In this document: piece by piece, positions 1 through 9,566 of the stretch
How the letters are laid out: each line of letters opens with the position of its first letter
How positions within the stretch are numbered: the stretch's first letter is position 1
Source of the DNA: Fredinandcohnia onubensis
Lineage (GTDB): Bacteria > Bacillota > Bacilli > Bacillales > Bacillaceae_L
Assembly: GCF_031181385.1 (NCBI RefSeq)
Contig: NZ_JAPSKV010000016.1
Span: 1-64,000 of the forward strand
Direction: 5' to 3'
Length of the DNA stretch: 64,000 bases
Made by a program: the position numbers and the translations under genes
Notes under the pieces: model-generated
Told to the model about the DNA's origin: nothing
The model's database searches: none
Seen by the model: the letters and a program-made list of their open reading frames with translations, nothing else

Positions 1-8
1 TCAACATA

Positions 9-124
9 GTCTAGTGGCGATAGCGAAGAGGTCACACCCGTTCCCATACCGAACACGGAAGTTAAGCTCTTCAGCGCCGATGGTAGTTGGGGCATTGCCC
101 CTGTGAGAGTAGGACGTCGCTAGG
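9..124 (+). rRNA. rrf: 5S ribosomal RNA
   Basis: The stretch closely follows the Bacillus 5S rRNA, including the conserved block around 'gttcccataccgaacacgg' and the 'gtgagagtaggac' 3' arm. The two ends can pair through the ctag/ctag terminal helix. The window opens just upstream, so this is the 3' end of an rRNA operon whose 16S and 23S genes lie outside. Exact ends are set by analogy and may be off by a few bases. Confidence 0.95.
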
Positions 125-131
125 CAAACGA

Positions 132-161
132 AAGATCAGCCGTTATGGTTGGTCTTTTTTT
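132..161 (+). terminator. rRNA operon terminator
   Basis: GATCAGCC and GGTTGGTC pair with G-U wobbles around a short loop and are followed by seven T. It ends the rRNA operon. Confidence 0.8.
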
Positions 162-259
162 GTCTTGAAAAAAGTAATTTGAAAATCGTGGTGGGTTTTC
201 TTCTATTAGGTAGATAAAAGGAATGTAATTGTGAGTATGGTGATCGCTTTATGATGAAA

Positions 260-441
260 TTACGAAAAGTCGATAAACAATAAGTGCCTAACGGTAAATC
301 GTCGTATCGAAAAACGATAAGTACTATACCGCAAACAGCTTAAACGGTATATCGTCACATCGAAAAACGATAAGTGCTATACCGCAAATGTCATAAACGG
401 TATATCACAACATTGAGAAACGATAAATGCTATACCGCAAA
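260..441. repeat. 53-bp tandem repeat with nested dyad
   Basis: The block aacgata-agt-N-ctataccgcaaa recurs at 313, 366 and 419, exactly 53 bp apart, with a decayed earlier unit from about 260. Each unit can fold: CGGTATA (345-351) pairs with TATACCG (378-384), and inside it ATCGT pairs with ACGAT. No gene is seen between 162 and 612; this array is its only structure. Confidence 0.85.
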
Positions 442-612
442 CACACAAACCCCACAAACCACAAATAACGTATACCCGGACTAAAACAGTAAGCTGCACA
501 TATGACAAACACCCGAAACATATATTAACCTTAAACTACCATTCCTGAAACCTCCCACCCCATAAATCCGTATATACCGTTATACATAACAAATAACAGA
601 GGAGGACCTCCA

Positions 613-918
613 ATGCTTGCTGGATTCATTACCTGTTTTATTGTCGGGCTTTTATGTATCTTTATGGGGTATTTGATATGGAAGAAGAAGATGCTTTCTT
701 TAATCGCCGGATATAATGAAGAAACGTTTAAAGGAGATAAGGAGAAGTTAGCAAAAGCAGTCGGTGTGTTTACAATTATTATCGGTCTTCTTACCATTTT
801 ACTACCATTTGGCTTAGAATATATAAGTGAATGGGTAGGACTGCTTTTCGGCGCAATTACTCTTGTTGGAACAATCGTCCTAATCATATATGTAAATAAA
901 CTAAATCATCCAAAATAA
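613..918 (+). CDS. DUF3784 family small membrane protein
   Basis: 101 residues with three hydrophobic spans (about 3-22, 46-64 and 72-93) and a charged cytoplasmic-looking loop after the first. The N-terminal GYLIWKKK and LIAGYNE segments resemble the DUF3784 family as I remember it. The ATG at 613 follows a strong AGGAGG site at 600-605. Its function is unknown. It stands alone between the 53-bp repeat and a terminator shared with the converging heat-shock gene. Confidence 0.75.
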   Translation: MLAGFITCFIVGLLCIFMGYLIWKKKMLSLIAGYNEETFKGDKEKLAKAVGVFTIIIGLLTILLPFGLEYISEWVGLLFGAITLVGTIVLIIYVNKLNHPK

Positions 919-921
919 CCG

Positions 922-950
922 AATCCCCCACTGAATCGTGAGGGATTTTC
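922..950. terminator. bidirectional terminator between DUF3784 gene and hsp20
   Basis: AATCCCCCAC pairs with GTGAGGGATT with one mismatch, and T-rich tracts lie on both sides. It is placed between the ends of two converging genes. Confidence 0.7.
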
Positions 951-954
951 CCAT

Positions 955-1389
955 TTATTTGTCTCCATCTACTACCTCGACTTTTTTACGGGAGTCATCG
1001 GGGATTTGTTTGTGAAGGTGGATGAGGAGGAGCCCTCTTTTATAGCTAGCTTTAATGCGATCTTCTTTTACCGTGTAGGGGAGTTGTATTTCTCGTTGGA
1101 AGCTACCTTGGAAAATACCTTCTTGAATGATATCAAAACCTTTAAAGTTCAAATTGATTTTTCCTTGTACTTCGAGTGTTTGATGATTTATATAAATGTC
1201 GACATCCTCGACTTTTGTTAACCCAGGTAGGCTTAAGACGACCAGTAGTTCATTTTCACCTTGGTAAAGATTTAGTTGAGAATGGGCGTTATCGAAAAAT
1301 GGGGTAAATTCATTCCAAAATTCATCACCAAAAAAATGGTCCCATTGTTTTCGCCAATTATTCATATTTTTAAATTGGTCCATTTTCAT
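955..1389 (-). CDS. Hsp20/alpha-crystallin family small heat-shock protein
   Basis: 144 residues. The alpha-crystallin core spans about residues 40-128 and ends in the typical YKRGLLLIHLHK strand (the G-x-L signature). Such proteins hold unfolded proteins in soluble oligomers. It resembles B. subtilis CotP/YocM-type proteins, but I cannot say which. The start is placed at 1389 because a perfect GAGGAGGG lies at 1401-1408, 11 nt upstream; the longer TTG frame from 1410 would run through that ribosome site. A second ATG at 1383 is also possible. The C-terminal I-x-I/V tail motif is not obvious. Confidence 0.85.
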   Translation of the reverse strand: MKMDQFKNMNNWRKQWDHFFGDEFWNEFTPFFDNAHSQLNLYQGENELLVVLSLPGLTKVEDVDIYINHQTLEVQGKINLNFKGFDIIQEGIFQGSFQREIQLPYTVKEDRIKASYKRGLLLIHLHKQIPDDSRKKVEVVDGDK

Positions 1390-1577
1390 GGGCTGTTGTT
1401 CCCTCCTCAAAAATATATAATTCCACTAAAGTAGTATATGAGAAGTCAAATAGGTATGTGTCTACGTAAAAATTTCATAAAAAATATGTTTCGGGTAGTA
1501 TTCTTTAGGGAAAATGTTTAGTAAAATGAATACTTTGGTAAGCTAAGAGAAGGAAAGGTTCCTAAGGGGGAGTAAAT

Positions 1578-2120
1578 TTGTTATCGAATGCGTATGTAAT
1601 GGTTCTCATTATTTTAGTGATTAATATTGTGTATGTGTCCTTTTTTACGATTCGAATGATCTTGACGTTGAAGGGACAGCGATATTTAGCAGCGTTAATT
1701 AGTACGTTTGAGGTTGTTATTTATGTCGTAGGACTTGGTTTGGTGTTAGATAATTTAAATCAAATTCAAAATTTAGTGGCATATGCGGTAGGTTACGGAA
1801 TCGGTGTCATTGTAGGGATGAAAATTGAAGAGAAGCTCGCGCTCGGATATATTACGGTAAATGTAATAACAAAGGAATATGAGATGGATTTGCCGAAAAA
1901 ATTGCGAGATGAGGGATACGGTGTTACGACATGGCAAACCCAAGGTAGAGAAGGAGATCGATTGTCGATGACGATTTTAACTCCACGCAAATATGAGATG
2001 AAATTATATAAAACCATTACTGATATGGATCCGAAGGCGTTTGTGATTACGTATGAACCAAAGTCCATTCATGGTGGATTCTGGGTCAGGGCTGTTAGGA
2101 GAGGAAAGCTTGAAACATGA
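1578..2120 (+). CDS. yebE: UPF0316/DUF2179 membrane protein YebE
   Basis: 180 residues: two to three N-terminal transmembrane segments (about 6-25, 36-57, 65-80) followed by a soluble DUF2179-type domain from about residue 90. The family is conserved in Firmicutes and has no firm function; the DUF2179 part has been suggested to bind a small ligand. The start is TTG at 1578, with an AAGGGGGA ribosome site at 1564-1571 at good spacing. It overlaps the next gene by four bases (ATGA), and in B. subtilis the same pair precedes purE. Confidence 0.85.
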   Translation: MLSNAYVMVLIILVINIVYVSFFTIRMILTLKGQRYLAALISTFEVVIYVVGLGLVLDNLNQIQNLVAYAVGYGIGVIVGMKIEEKLALGYITVNVITKEYEMDLPKKLRDEGYGVTTWQTQGREGDRLSMTILTPRKYEMKLYKTITDMDPKAFVITYEPKSIHGGFWVRAVRRGKLET

Positions 2121-2314
2121 GTAAACCAAAAAAGCAAAAATTTGAAGTGAAAGAAAATGAAACGATTGATCAATGCCTCGACCGAATGAAGGCAGAAGGG
2201 TATTTTCCTGTTAGAAGAATGGAGGAACCTGTCTTTCAGGAGGTAACACGTGATGGAGAGATTATCGTCGAACCTTGTGGAAGAAGGATTGTTTTTGAAG
2301 GGAAGTTGCAGTAA
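2117..2314 (+). CDS. yebG: NETI motif-containing small protein YebG
   Basis: 65 residues carrying the [12 protein letters not shown] motif that names this family, followed by GYFPVRR and a short beta-rich C-terminus. The function is unknown. It is translationally coupled to yebE by an ATGA overlap. The neighbourhood (yebE-yebG then purE) is the B. subtilis order, which supports the names. Confidence 0.85.
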   Translation: MSKPKKQKFEVKENETIDQCLDRMKAEGYFPVRRMEEPVFQEVTRDGEIIVEPCGRRIVFEGKLQ

Positions 2315-2360
2315 AACACGAACATTAAAAATGAAATTTTTGTAAAACGTTCGATATTAA
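2313..2360. promoter_or_regulatory. Two inverted PurBox-like PurR sites
   Basis: ACACGAACATT at 2316-2326 and, inverted, AACGTTCGATAT at 2346-2357 fit the Bacillus PurBox (AWWWCCGAACWWT) in the expected opposed arrangement. The CGAAC cores are 25 bp apart, slightly wider than in B. subtilis. They lie directly upstream of the -35 box, so PurR control by PRPP is expected. Confidence 0.6.
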
Positions 2361-2390
2361 TTGACAATTGAACAACAATGTTGATAAGAT
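2361..2390 (+). promoter_or_regulatory. Sigma-A promoter of the pur operon
   Basis: TTGACA at 2361-2366 and TAAGAT at 2385-2390 with an 18-bp spacer, just ahead of the guanine riboswitch. Confidence 0.65.
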
Positions 2391-2406
2391 TAGGTTAGAA
2401 AAAATA

Positions 2407-2475
2407 CCTCATATAATCTTGGGAATATGGCCCATAAGTTTCTACCCGATAACCGTAAATTATTGGACTATGAGG
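2407..2475 (+). ncRNA. Guanine riboswitch aptamer (purine class)
   Basis: P1 is CCTCATA/TATGAGG. The J1/2 and loop elements match the xpt-type aptamer: ATAATCTTGGG, the loop AATATGGCCC, AAGTTTCTACC, CCGTAAAT and GGACTATG. The specificity base in GGACTATG is C (2468), which marks guanine rather than adenine binding. With the downstream terminator it should switch off pur transcription when guanine is high. Confidence 0.95.
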
Positions 2476-2510
2476 GAAAAGTATAATTTTACCTATTCTT
2501 GATATAGAAT

Positions 2511-2567
2511 TGCCCAGGTAGGATTGCTTTCCCTTTTTGGAAATCAGTCTTTTGCCTGGGCATTTTT
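2511..2567 (+). terminator. Riboswitch-controlled terminator before purE
   Basis: TGCCCAGG (2511-2518) pairs with CCTGGGCA (2555-2562), followed by a T run. It is the expression platform for the guanine aptamer. Confidence 0.85.
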
Positions 2568-2600
2568 ACTTTATTCAAAAGAAGACAGCTAATCAAAGTA

Positions 2601-2693
2601 AAAGCCTCCGGCGGATGCCTCAGATTTTTAAAGGAAATTATTTGAGCGAGCTCGCATAAAAATCTGGGTGCGAATACGCCAAGGCGTATTTGA
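2601..2693. repeat. Structured intergenic element in the purE leader
   Basis: Contains an inverted pair CAGATTTTTA (2621-2630)/TAAAAATCTG (2657-2666) enclosing the palindrome GCGAGCTCGC (2646-2655), then a perfect hairpin AATACGCC-aa-GGCGTATT (2673-2690). It resembles dispersed palindromic elements I have seen between Bacillaceae genes. It sits downstream of the attenuator and is therefore transcribed with purE. Confidence 0.6.
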
Positions 2694-2717
2694 TTTATGA
2701 CAATTTAGGAGGACCTT

Positions 2718-3206
2718 ATGAATCCAGTAGTTGGTGTAATTATGGGAAGTACTTCAGATTGGGAAACGATGAAAGAAGCTTGCAATGTTTTAGAGGATAT
2801 TGGAATTCCTTTTGAAAAAAAGGTAGTTTCTGCTCACCGTACTCCAGATCTTATGTTTGAATATGCTCAATCCGCAAAGGAGCGAGGCATTAAGGTCATC
2901 ATTGCGGGAGCTGGTGGTGCTGCACATCTACCAGGTATGGTTGCAGCAAAAACAACCCTACCTGTAATCGGGGTTCCGGTTCAATCACGTGCATTAAATG
3001 GACTCGATTCTTTATTGTCAATTGTTCAAATGCCTGGTGGAGTACCAGTTGCAACGGTTGCAATTGGGAAAGCAGGCGCTACAAATGCTGGATTACTAGC
3101 AGCTTCGATTCTTGGGACATCTAATACAGAGTGGGATCAGAAGCTTGTTGATATAAGAGAAAATAAAAAAATTCAAGTACTAGAAAGTAGTGATGAACTT
3201 GAATAA
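2718..3206 (+). CDS. purE: N5-carboxyaminoimidazole ribonucleotide mutase PurE
   Basis: 162 residues, class I PurE. It moves the carboxyl group of N5-CAIR to give CAIR in purine synthesis. The N-terminal MGSTSDW phosphate-binding segment, SAHRTPD with the active-site histidine, and [11 protein letters not shown] are all present. An AGGAGGA ribosome site lies 6 nt before the ATG. First gene of the operon; its last 14 bases overlap purK, as in B. subtilis. Length is normal for the family. Confidence 0.97.
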   Translation: MNPVVGVIMGSTSDWETMKEACNVLEDIGIPFEKKVVSAHRTPDLMFEYAQSAKERGIKVIIAGAGGAAHLPGMVAAKTTLPVIGVPVQSRALNGLDSLLSIVQMPGGVPVATVAIGKAGATNAGLLAASILGTSNTEWDQKLVDIRENKKIQVLESSDELE

Positions 3207-4338
3207 GCAAATTTTACCGGGCCAAACGATTGGAATTATTGGTGGGGGTCAACTTGGACGAATGATGGCCATTTCGGCTAAGGAAATGGGGTTTTTTGTG
3301 GCTGTTTTAGACCCAACGCCAAATTCACCGTGTGGGCAGGTGGCTGATATTGAAATTACGGCCAATTATGATGACCTAGAGGCTATCAAGCAATTGGCAA
3401 GTGTTAGTGATGTAATTACGTATGAATTTGAAAATATAGATTATGTGGCTCTTACATGGCTTGAAGAAAATGCAAATCTTCCACAAGGGAGCCACCTATT
3501 AAAAATTACACAAGATCGTGGTACTGAAAAGACTGCAATTCAGGAGATTGGCTTGCGAGTTGCGCCGTTTCAACTTGTGGAAAATGAAGAGCAATTAGCT
3601 GAGGCAGTTGAGGTAATTGGATTTCCTTCCGTATTAAAAACGTGTCGCGGAGGCTATGACGGAAAAGGTCAATTTGTTTTAAAACAGAAGGAAGATTTAG
3701 AATTGGCAGGAAAACTTCTAGCTTCTGGGGGTTGTATCTTGGAGGCATGGGTTCCGTTTCAGAAAGAAGTTTCTGTCATTGTTACTAGAAATCCAGCAGG
3801 CGAGGTAAAAGCTTTTCCAGTAGCGGAAAACATTCATGTTGAGAATATTCTGCACCAATCAATTGTTCCGGCTAGAATTTCTGAAATAAGAGAAACTAAG
3901 GCAAAAGAAATGGCAATGAAGCTTGCTTCCGAATTTCAATTAGTAGGAACATTAGCGGTTGAAATGTTTGTGACGGAGGATGGTGAAATCTATATCAATG
4001 AATTGGCACCACGTCCACATAACTCTGGTCACTATTCAATTGATGCGTGTGAAACTTCACAATTCGAGCAACATATTCGCTCAGTCTGTAATTGGCCGCT
4101 TGGAGAAACGACACTTTTACGTCCTGTTGTGATGACAAACATTCTTGGTGAGCATGTACAGCCATTACTTGAAAAAGTATCTCTTTTATCAAGTGTGAAG
4201 GTTCATTTATATGGTAAAGCAGAAGCAAAAGTGAAGAGAAAGATGGGGCATGTTACCGTCTTAGGACAAACAGTGGAAGAGGCTTTGGAAAAGTCAGATT
4301 CCTTACAAATTTGGAATGATTCACATATTCGCATTTAA
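3193..4338 (+). CDS. purK: N5-carboxyaminoimidazole ribonucleotide synthase PurK
   Basis: 381 residues, ATP-grasp enzyme that makes N5-CAIR from AIR, bicarbonate and ATP, supplying PurE. The N-terminal [13 protein letters not shown] nucleotide-fold motif, the central ATP-grasp region with [11 protein letters not shown], and [14 protein letters not shown] near residue 275 are clear. The frame can open at GTG 3190, but ATG 3193 is preferred; a TTG at 3199 is possible. It overlaps the end of purE, suggesting translational coupling. Confidence 0.96.
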   Translation: MNLNKQILPGQTIGIIGGGQLGRMMAISAKEMGFFVAVLDPTPNSPCGQVADIEITANYDDLEAIKQLASVSDVITYEFENIDYVALTWLEENANLPQGSHLLKITQDRGTEKTAIQEIGLRVAPFQLVENEEQLAEAVEVIGFPSVLKTCRGGYDGKGQFVLKQKEDLELAGKLLASGGCILEAWVPFQKEVSVIVTRNPAGEVKAFPVAENIHVENILHQSIVPARISEIRETKAKEMAMKLASEFQLVGTLAVEMFVTEDGEIYINELAPRPHNSGHYSIDACETSQFEQHIRSVCNWPLGETTLLRPVVMTNILGEHVQPLLEKVSLLSSVKVHLYGKAEAKVKRKMGHVTVLGQTVEEALEKSDSLQIWNDSHIRI

Positions 4339-4350
4339 GGAGGATTTTAC

Positions 4351-5643
4351 ATGATTGAACGTTATACTCGTGAGGAAATGGGGGCTATTTGGACGGAGGA
4401 GAATCGTTTCCGTGCTTGGCTCGAGGTGGAAATTTTAGCATGTGAGGCTTGGGCTGAGTTGGGTGATATTCCAAAAGAAGATGTTGCCCTTATCCGTAAA
4501 AATGCATCCTTTGATGTGAATCGAATTAAAGAAATTGAAGAAGAAACAAGACATGATGTTGTGGCGTTTACACGTGCCGTATCAGAAACACTAGGTGAGG
4601 AAAGAAAATGGGTTCATTATGGATTAACGTCTACCGATGTTGTAGATACAGCCCTATCTTATCTGTTAAAACAGGCCAATGACATTTTACAAAAAGACAT
4701 AGAATGCTTTATCAATATTTTAGCGGAAAAAGCGAAGGAACATAAACATACCGTTATGATGGGTCGTACACATGGCGTTCATGCTGAACCAACAACATTT
4801 GGCTTAAAGCTTGCTTTATGGCATGAGGAAATGAAACGTAATCTTGAACGCTTCAAGCATGCTGCGGAGGGTGTTCAGTTTGGGAAGATTTCAGGAGCGG
4901 TTGGAACTTATGCCAATATCGATCCGTTTGTTGAGCAGTATGTGTGTGAAAAGATTGGCATTACAGCTGCACCGATTTCTACACAGACATTACAGCGTGA
5001 CCGTCACGCAGCGTATATGTCCGCATTAGCCCTTATCGCAACTTCAATAGAAAAATTTGCGGTTGAAGTTCGTGGCTTACAAAAGAGTGAAACAAGAGAA
5101 GTAGAAGAATTTTTTGCGAAAGGTCAAAAAGGTTCATCAGCAATGCCACACAAACGAAATCCAATTGGGTCTGAGAATATGACAGGATTGGCTCGTGTGA
5201 TTCGCGGATATATGATGACAGCCTATGAAAATGTGCCACTTTGGCATGAACGTGATATTTCACATTCATCTGCAGAGCGCATCATTTTACCGGACGCTAC
5301 GATTGCGTTGAATTATATGCTTAATCGCTTCGGAAATATTGTAAAGAACTTAACTGTGTTCCCAGAGAACATGAAACGCAACATGGACCGTACACTTGGA
5401 TTGATTTACTCACAACGTGTGCTACTAGCGTTGATTGACTCAGGTTTAACAAGAGAAGAGGCTTATGATACGGTACAGCCTAAGGCAATGGAAGCTTGGG
5501 AAAAACAAGTTCCGTTCCGCGGGTTAATTGAGGCTGAAGAAAAAATTACGAGCCGATTATCTCCAGCACAAATTGAAGATTGCTTTGATTATAACTATCA
5601 CCTTAAGCATGTAGACATGATTTTTGAACGCTTAGGTTTATAA
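4351..5643 (+). CDS. purB: Adenylosuccinate lyase PurB
   Basis: 430 residues. It cleaves SAICAR to AICAR plus fumarate and adenylosuccinate to AMP plus fumarate. Superfamily blocks are visible: [24 protein letters not shown] and the flexible signature loop [11 protein letters not shown] (about residues 262-272) with the catalytic serine. TAAGGAGG lies 8 nt before the ATG. It starts 12 bp after purK. Confidence 0.97.
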   Translation: MIERYTREEMGAIWTEENRFRAWLEVEILACEAWAELGDIPKEDVALIRKNASFDVNRIKEIEEETRHDVVAFTRAVSETLGEERKWVHYGLTSTDVVDTALSYLLKQANDILQKDIECFINILAEKAKEHKHTVMMGRTHGVHAEPTTFGLKLALWHEEMKRNLERFKHAAEGVQFGKISGAVGTYANIDPFVEQYVCEKIGITAAPISTQTLQRDRHAAYMSALALIATSIEKFAVEVRGLQKSETREVEEFFAKGQKGSSAMPHKRNPIGSENMTGLARVIRGYMMTAYENVPLWHERDISHSSAERIILPDATIALNYMLNRFGNIVKNLTVFPENMKRNMDRTLGLIYSQRVLLALIDSGLTREEAYDTVQPKAMEAWEKQVPFRGLIEAEEKITSRLSPAQIEDCFDYNYHLKHVDMIFERLGL

Positions 5644-5691
5644 ATAAAATATATAATGTCGCTTAATCTGAATTTTTTAGGGGGAGTCCAG

Positions 5692-6414
5692 ATGGACGTG
5701 AAAAAGCTTCGTTTACTGTATGAAGGAAAGGCTAAGAAACTCTATCAAACTGCAGAAGACTCCATCGTCTTAGTTGAATACAAGGATGATGCCACAGCGT
5801 TTAATGGGGAAAAAAAAGCACAAATCGTTGGCAAGGGTCGATTGAATAACGAGATTACAAGCCTCATTTTTTCAAAGCTTCATACTGCAGGTATAAAAAC
5901 ACATTTTATCGGTAAGCTTTCAGAAAATGAACAACTCGTCAAGCATGTATCGATCATACCGCTGGAAGTTGTTATACGAAATGTGGTTGCTGGCGGTTTT
6001 TCAAAACGAGTTGGAATTGAAGAAGGAACGGATTTAGTAAAACCAATTGTTGAATTTTACTATAAAAATGATGACCTAGGTGATCCACTTGTGAACGAGG
6101 ATCACATTGAAGTTTTAAGTCTTGCAACAAAAAACCAAGTGCTAGAACTTAAAGAACAAGCACTAAAAATCAATGATGTATTACGTTCTTTCTTTGCAGA
6201 CCTTCAAATCAGATTAATAGATTTTAAACTTGAATTTGGTGTTACGAAAGACGGAGAGGTTTTATTAGCTGATGAGATTTCACCTGATACCTGCCGCTTC
6301 TGGGATATTGAAACGAATGAAAAATTGGATAAGGACGTATTCCGTAGAGACCTCGGAAATGTAACAGACGCATATACGGAAATTTTAAATCGACTAGGGG
6401 GACAAATTGCATGA
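5692..6414 (+). CDS. purC: SAICAR synthetase PurC
   Basis: 240 residues; joins aspartate to CAIR using ATP. The [14 protein letters not shown]-terminus, [14 protein letters not shown] and [12 protein letters not shown] motifs are all present. The frame is open from ATG 5656, but a TAGGGGGA ribosome site at 5678-5685 points to ATG 5692 (MDVKKLR), which also gives the usual family length. The stop overlaps purS. Confidence 0.96.
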   Translation: MDVKKLRLLYEGKAKKLYQTAEDSIVLVEYKDDATAFNGEKKAQIVGKGRLNNEITSLIFSKLHTAGIKTHFIGKLSENEQLVKHVSIIPLEVVIRNVVAGGFSKRVGIEEGTDLVKPIVEFYYKNDDLGDPLVNEDHIEVLSLATKNQVLELKEQALKINDVLRSFFADLQIRLIDFKLEFGVTKDGEVLLADEISPDTCRFWDIETNEKLDKDVFRRDLGNVTDAYTEILNRLGGQIA

Positions 6415-6668
6415 TGTACAAAGTAAAGGTTTATGTAACATTACGTGAAAGTGTTTTAGATCCACAAGGAAGTGCTGTGAAAGGTTCTTTGCACCAATTA
6501 AATTATAAAGAAGTAAATGATGTTCGTATCGGAAAATATATGGAGTTAATGATTGATGAAACAGTAGCTGACCTTGATACAGCGGTTAAGGAAATTTGTG
6601 AAAAGCTTTTAGCAAATACGGTAATTGAGGATTATCGTTATGAGGTTGAGGAGGTTGTCACACAGTGA
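6411..6668 (+). CDS. purS: FGAM synthase subunit PurS
   Basis: 85 residues. Small structural subunit that joins PurQ and PurL to convert FGAR to FGAM in Gram-positive bacteria. [18 protein letters not shown] and KYMELMID are typical. Tandem ATGs at 6411 and 6414; the first overlaps the purC stop by four bases. The second would match the B. subtilis N-terminus (MYKVK) better. Its stop overlaps the purQ GTG. Confidence 0.95.
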   Translation: MMYKVKVYVTLRESVLDPQGSAVKGSLHQLNYKEVNDVRIGKYMELMIDETVADLDTAVKEICEKLLANTVIEDYRYEVEEVVTQ

Positions 6669-7354
6669 AATTTGCCGTAATCGTATTTCCAGGCTCTAAC
6701 TGCGATGTTGATATGTATCATGCTGTAAAAGATGCGCTTGGTGAAGAAGTGGAATATGTATCGCATACTGCAACAAACCTTGAAGAGTTCGATGGTATTT
6801 TACTTCCTGGAGGCTTCTCTTATGGAGATTACCTACGTACAGGAGCGCTTGCTCGTTTTTCAAATGTCATGGATGAGGTTGTAAAAGCAGCTGAGGCTGG
6901 TAAACCAATCCTTGGTGTATGCAATGGCTTCCAAATTTTATTAGAAGCAGGGCTTCTGCCAGGTGCGATGCGCCGTAATGAGAAACTAAAGTTCATGTGT
7001 CGTCCGGTTGAGCTTAGAGTTGAAAACAATACAACAATGTTTACATCTGAATATAAAGCGGGTGAAGTCATCACAGTTCCGATTGCCCACGGTGAAGGAA
7101 ACTATTATTGTGATGAGCAAACACTTGCTAGATTACAACAAAATAATCAGATCGCGTTCACATATAACGGAACAAATCCAAATGGTAGTGTTGCAGATAT
7201 TGCAGGTATTACAAATGAACGTGGAAATGTTCTAGGAATGATGCCGCATCCGGAAAGAGCGGTTGAGGAGTTATTAGGTAGTGCAGATGGAATCAAATTA
7301 TTTCAATCAATTGTGAAAAATTGGAGGTTGGCAGCACATGTCGTTACTTCTTGA
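6665..7354 (+). CDS. purQ: FGAM synthase glutaminase subunit PurQ
   Basis: 229 residues, class I glutamine amidotransferase that feeds ammonia to PurL. The nucleophile elbow GVCNGFQ (cysteine near residue 86) and the C-terminal MPHPERAVE histidine/glutamate motif are present. GTG start at 6665 overlaps purS by four bases, and the 3' end overlaps purL by 17 bases. Confidence 0.97.
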   Translation: MKFAVIVFPGSNCDVDMYHAVKDALGEEVEYVSHTATNLEEFDGILLPGGFSYGDYLRTGALARFSNVMDEVVKAAEAGKPILGVCNGFQILLEAGLLPGAMRRNEKLKFMCRPVELRVENNTTMFTSEYKAGEVITVPIAHGEGNYYCDEQTLARLQQNNQIAFTYNGTNPNGSVADIAGITNERGNVLGMMPHPERAVEELLGSADGIKLFQSIVKNWRLAAHVVTS

Positions 7355-9566
7355 ACCAAGTCCGAACGAAATTAAAGAACAAAAAATATATAGTGAAATG
7401 GGTTTAAGTGATTCTGAGTTTGAATTAATCGAAAAGATTATTGGTAGACTTCCAAATTATACAGAGACAGGTTTATTCTCAGTTATGTGGTCTGAGCATT
7501 GTAGTTATAAAAACTCAAAGCCTGTGTTACGAAAGTTTCCGACAACTGGTGAGCGCGTTCTGCAAGGACCAGGTGAAGGTGCTGGGATCGTTGATATCGG
7601 TGATAACCAAGCGGTTGTTTTTAAAATTGAAAGTCATAACCATCCTTCTGCAATTGAGCCATATCAAGGGGCAGCAACGGGTGTTGGTGGAATAATTCGT
7701 GACGTTTTTTCAATGGGAGCAAGACCAATTGCTCTATTAAACTCACTTCGATTCGGAGAGTTAACTACTCCAAGAGTGAAGTACTTGTTTGAAGAAGTAG
7801 TAGCAGGTATTGCGGGCTACGGAAACTGTATCGGAATTCCGACAGTTGGTGGAGAAGTTCAATTTGATGCTTCTTATGAAGGAAATCCTCTTGTAAACGC
7901 AATGTGCGTTGGACTTATCAATCATGAGGATATTCAAAAAGGTCAGGCAAAGGGTGTTGGCAACACAGTCATGTATATTGGGGCTAAAACAGGCCGTGAC
8001 GGAATTCACGGTGCAACCTTCGCGTCTGAAGAACTTACTGAGGATTCAGATGCAAAGCGCCCTGCCGTACAGGTTGGCGACCCATTTATGGAAAAGTTAT
8101 TGCTTGAAGCTTGCTTAGAACTAGTAAAATCTGATGCACTTGTTGGAATTCAGGATATGGGTGCAGCAGGACTAACTAGTTCATCTGCGGAAATGGCGAG
8201 TAAAGCAGGCTCTGGAATTGAAATGAATCTTGACCTCGTTCCACAACGTGAGACAGGTATGACTGGTTATGAAATGATGCTTTCTGAATCACAGGAGCGG
8301 ATGTTAATCGTTGTTGAAAAAGGAAGAGAGCAAGAAATCCAAGATATCGTGAATAAATATGACCTTGAAGCTGTGGCAATCGGTAAAGTTACAGATGACA
8401 AACAGCTGCGCTTAGTGCACAAAGGTGAAGTAATCGCTGATGTTCCTGTTGATGCACTAGCTGAAGAGGCTCCTGTTTATCATAAGCCTTCAAGTGAACC
8501 TGCTTCTTATCGTGAATTTAAGGAGATGAAGGTTGAAGCACCTAAGCTTGAAGATGTAGGTCAAACACTTGTAGATTTACTTGCACAGCCTACAATCGCA
8601 AGTAAAGAATGGGTCTATGATCAATATGATTACATGGTTCGTACAAATACAGTTGTTGCTCCTGGTTCAGATGCAGCGGTTGTAAGAATTCGTGACACTC
8701 AGAAAGCACTTGCGATGACAACAGACTGTAATTCTAGGTATCTCTATTTAGACCCTGAGGTTGGTGGGCAAATCGCTGTTAGTGAAGCCGCTAGAAATAT
8801 TGTCTGCTCAGGTGGTGCACCACTCGCAATTACAGATAATCTTAACTTTGGAAATCCAGAGAAGCCAGAAATTTTTTGGCAGATTGAAAAAGCAGCAGAC
8901 GGAATTAGCGAAGCATGCCGTGTGTTAAATACACCAGTTATTGGTGGAAACGTGTCTCTTTATAATGAAACGAACGGTGAAGCAATATACCCAACACCTG
9001 TTATTGGGATGGTTGGTTTGATTGACGATGTTTCTCATATTACAACTCAAGAATTCAAAGAAGCGGGCGACCTAGTATATGTAATCGGTGATGCGAAAGA
9101 AGAATTCGCAGGCAGCGAGCTACAAAAATTAATTCATGGCGAGATTTTTGGTCCGGTTCCTGAACTAGATTTAGAGGTTGAAAAAAGAAGACAAAAACAA
9201 GTTTTAACTGCTATTCGTGCAGGTGTTATCGCTTCTGCACATGATGTGGCAGAAGGTGGCTTTGCAGTTGCATTAGCGGAAAAGGCATTCGGAGCAAAGG
9301 GCTTAGGTGTAAAGGTGCAAATTCAAGGAGATGCAGTAACTGAATTATTCAGTGAAACACAATCTCGTTTTATCGTAACTGTGAAAAAGGAAAACAAAGA
9401 AAAGTTTGAACAGCTAGTAAGAGCAAATCTGGTCGGAGAAGTAACAGGCGATGGATCATTTATCGTTGAGGATCAAACTGGAAAGGAAGTTATTAATCTT
9501 CCAGTCGATGATCTAAGACGCACATGGAAAGGAGCTATCCCATGCTTGCTGAACTCAAAGGCTTAA
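7338..9566 (+). CDS. purL: FGAM synthase large subunit PurL
   Basis: 742 residues, the ATP-dependent synthase of the PurSQL complex (small-type PurL). Conserved segments include [39 protein letters not shown] and, in the second half, GGNVSLYNE and SAHDVAEGG. It starts inside purQ, behind TTGGAGG. The length agrees with the Bacillus protein. Confidence 0.97.
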   Translation: MSLLLEPSPNEIKEQKIYSEMGLSDSEFELIEKIIGRLPNYTETGLFSVMWSEHCSYKNSKPVLRKFPTTGERVLQGPGEGAGIVDIGDNQAVVFKIESHNHPSAIEPYQGAATGVGGIIRDVFSMGARPIALLNSLRFGELTTPRVKYLFEEVVAGIAGYGNCIGIPTVGGEVQFDASYEGNPLVNAMCVGLINHEDIQKGQAKGVGNTVMYIGAKTGRDGIHGATFASEELTEDSDAKRPAVQVGDPFMEKLLLEACLELVKSDALVGIQDMGAAGLTSSSAEMASKAGSGIEMNLDLVPQRETGMTGYEMMLSESQERMLIVVEKGREQEIQDIVNKYDLEAVAIGKVTDDKQLRLVHKGEVIADVPVDALAEEAPVYHKPSSEPASYREFKEMKVEAPKLEDVGQTLVDLLAQPTIASKEWVYDQYDYMVRTNTVVAPGSDAAVVRIRDTQKALAMTTDCNSRYLYLDPEVGGQIAVSEAARNIVCSGGAPLAITDNLNFGNPEKPEIFWQIEKAADGISEACRVLNTPVIGGNVSLYNETNGEAIYPTPVIGMVGLIDDVSHITTQEFKEAGDLVYVIGDAKEEFAGSELQKLIHGEIFGPVPELDLEVEKRRQKQVLTAIRAGVIASAHDVAEGGFAVALAEKAFGAKGLGVKVQIQGDAVTELFSETQSRFIVTVKKENKEKFEQLVRANLVGEVTGDGSFIVEDQTGKEVINLPVDDLRRTWKGAIPCLLNSKA

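Noticed and set aside
260-441. CRISPR array
   Set aside because: The 53-bp units follow each other directly, with no unique spacers and no cas genes nearby.
955-1410. hsp20 start at TTG 1410
   Set aside because: The first codons of that version are the GAGGAGGG ribosome site of the ATG at 1389.
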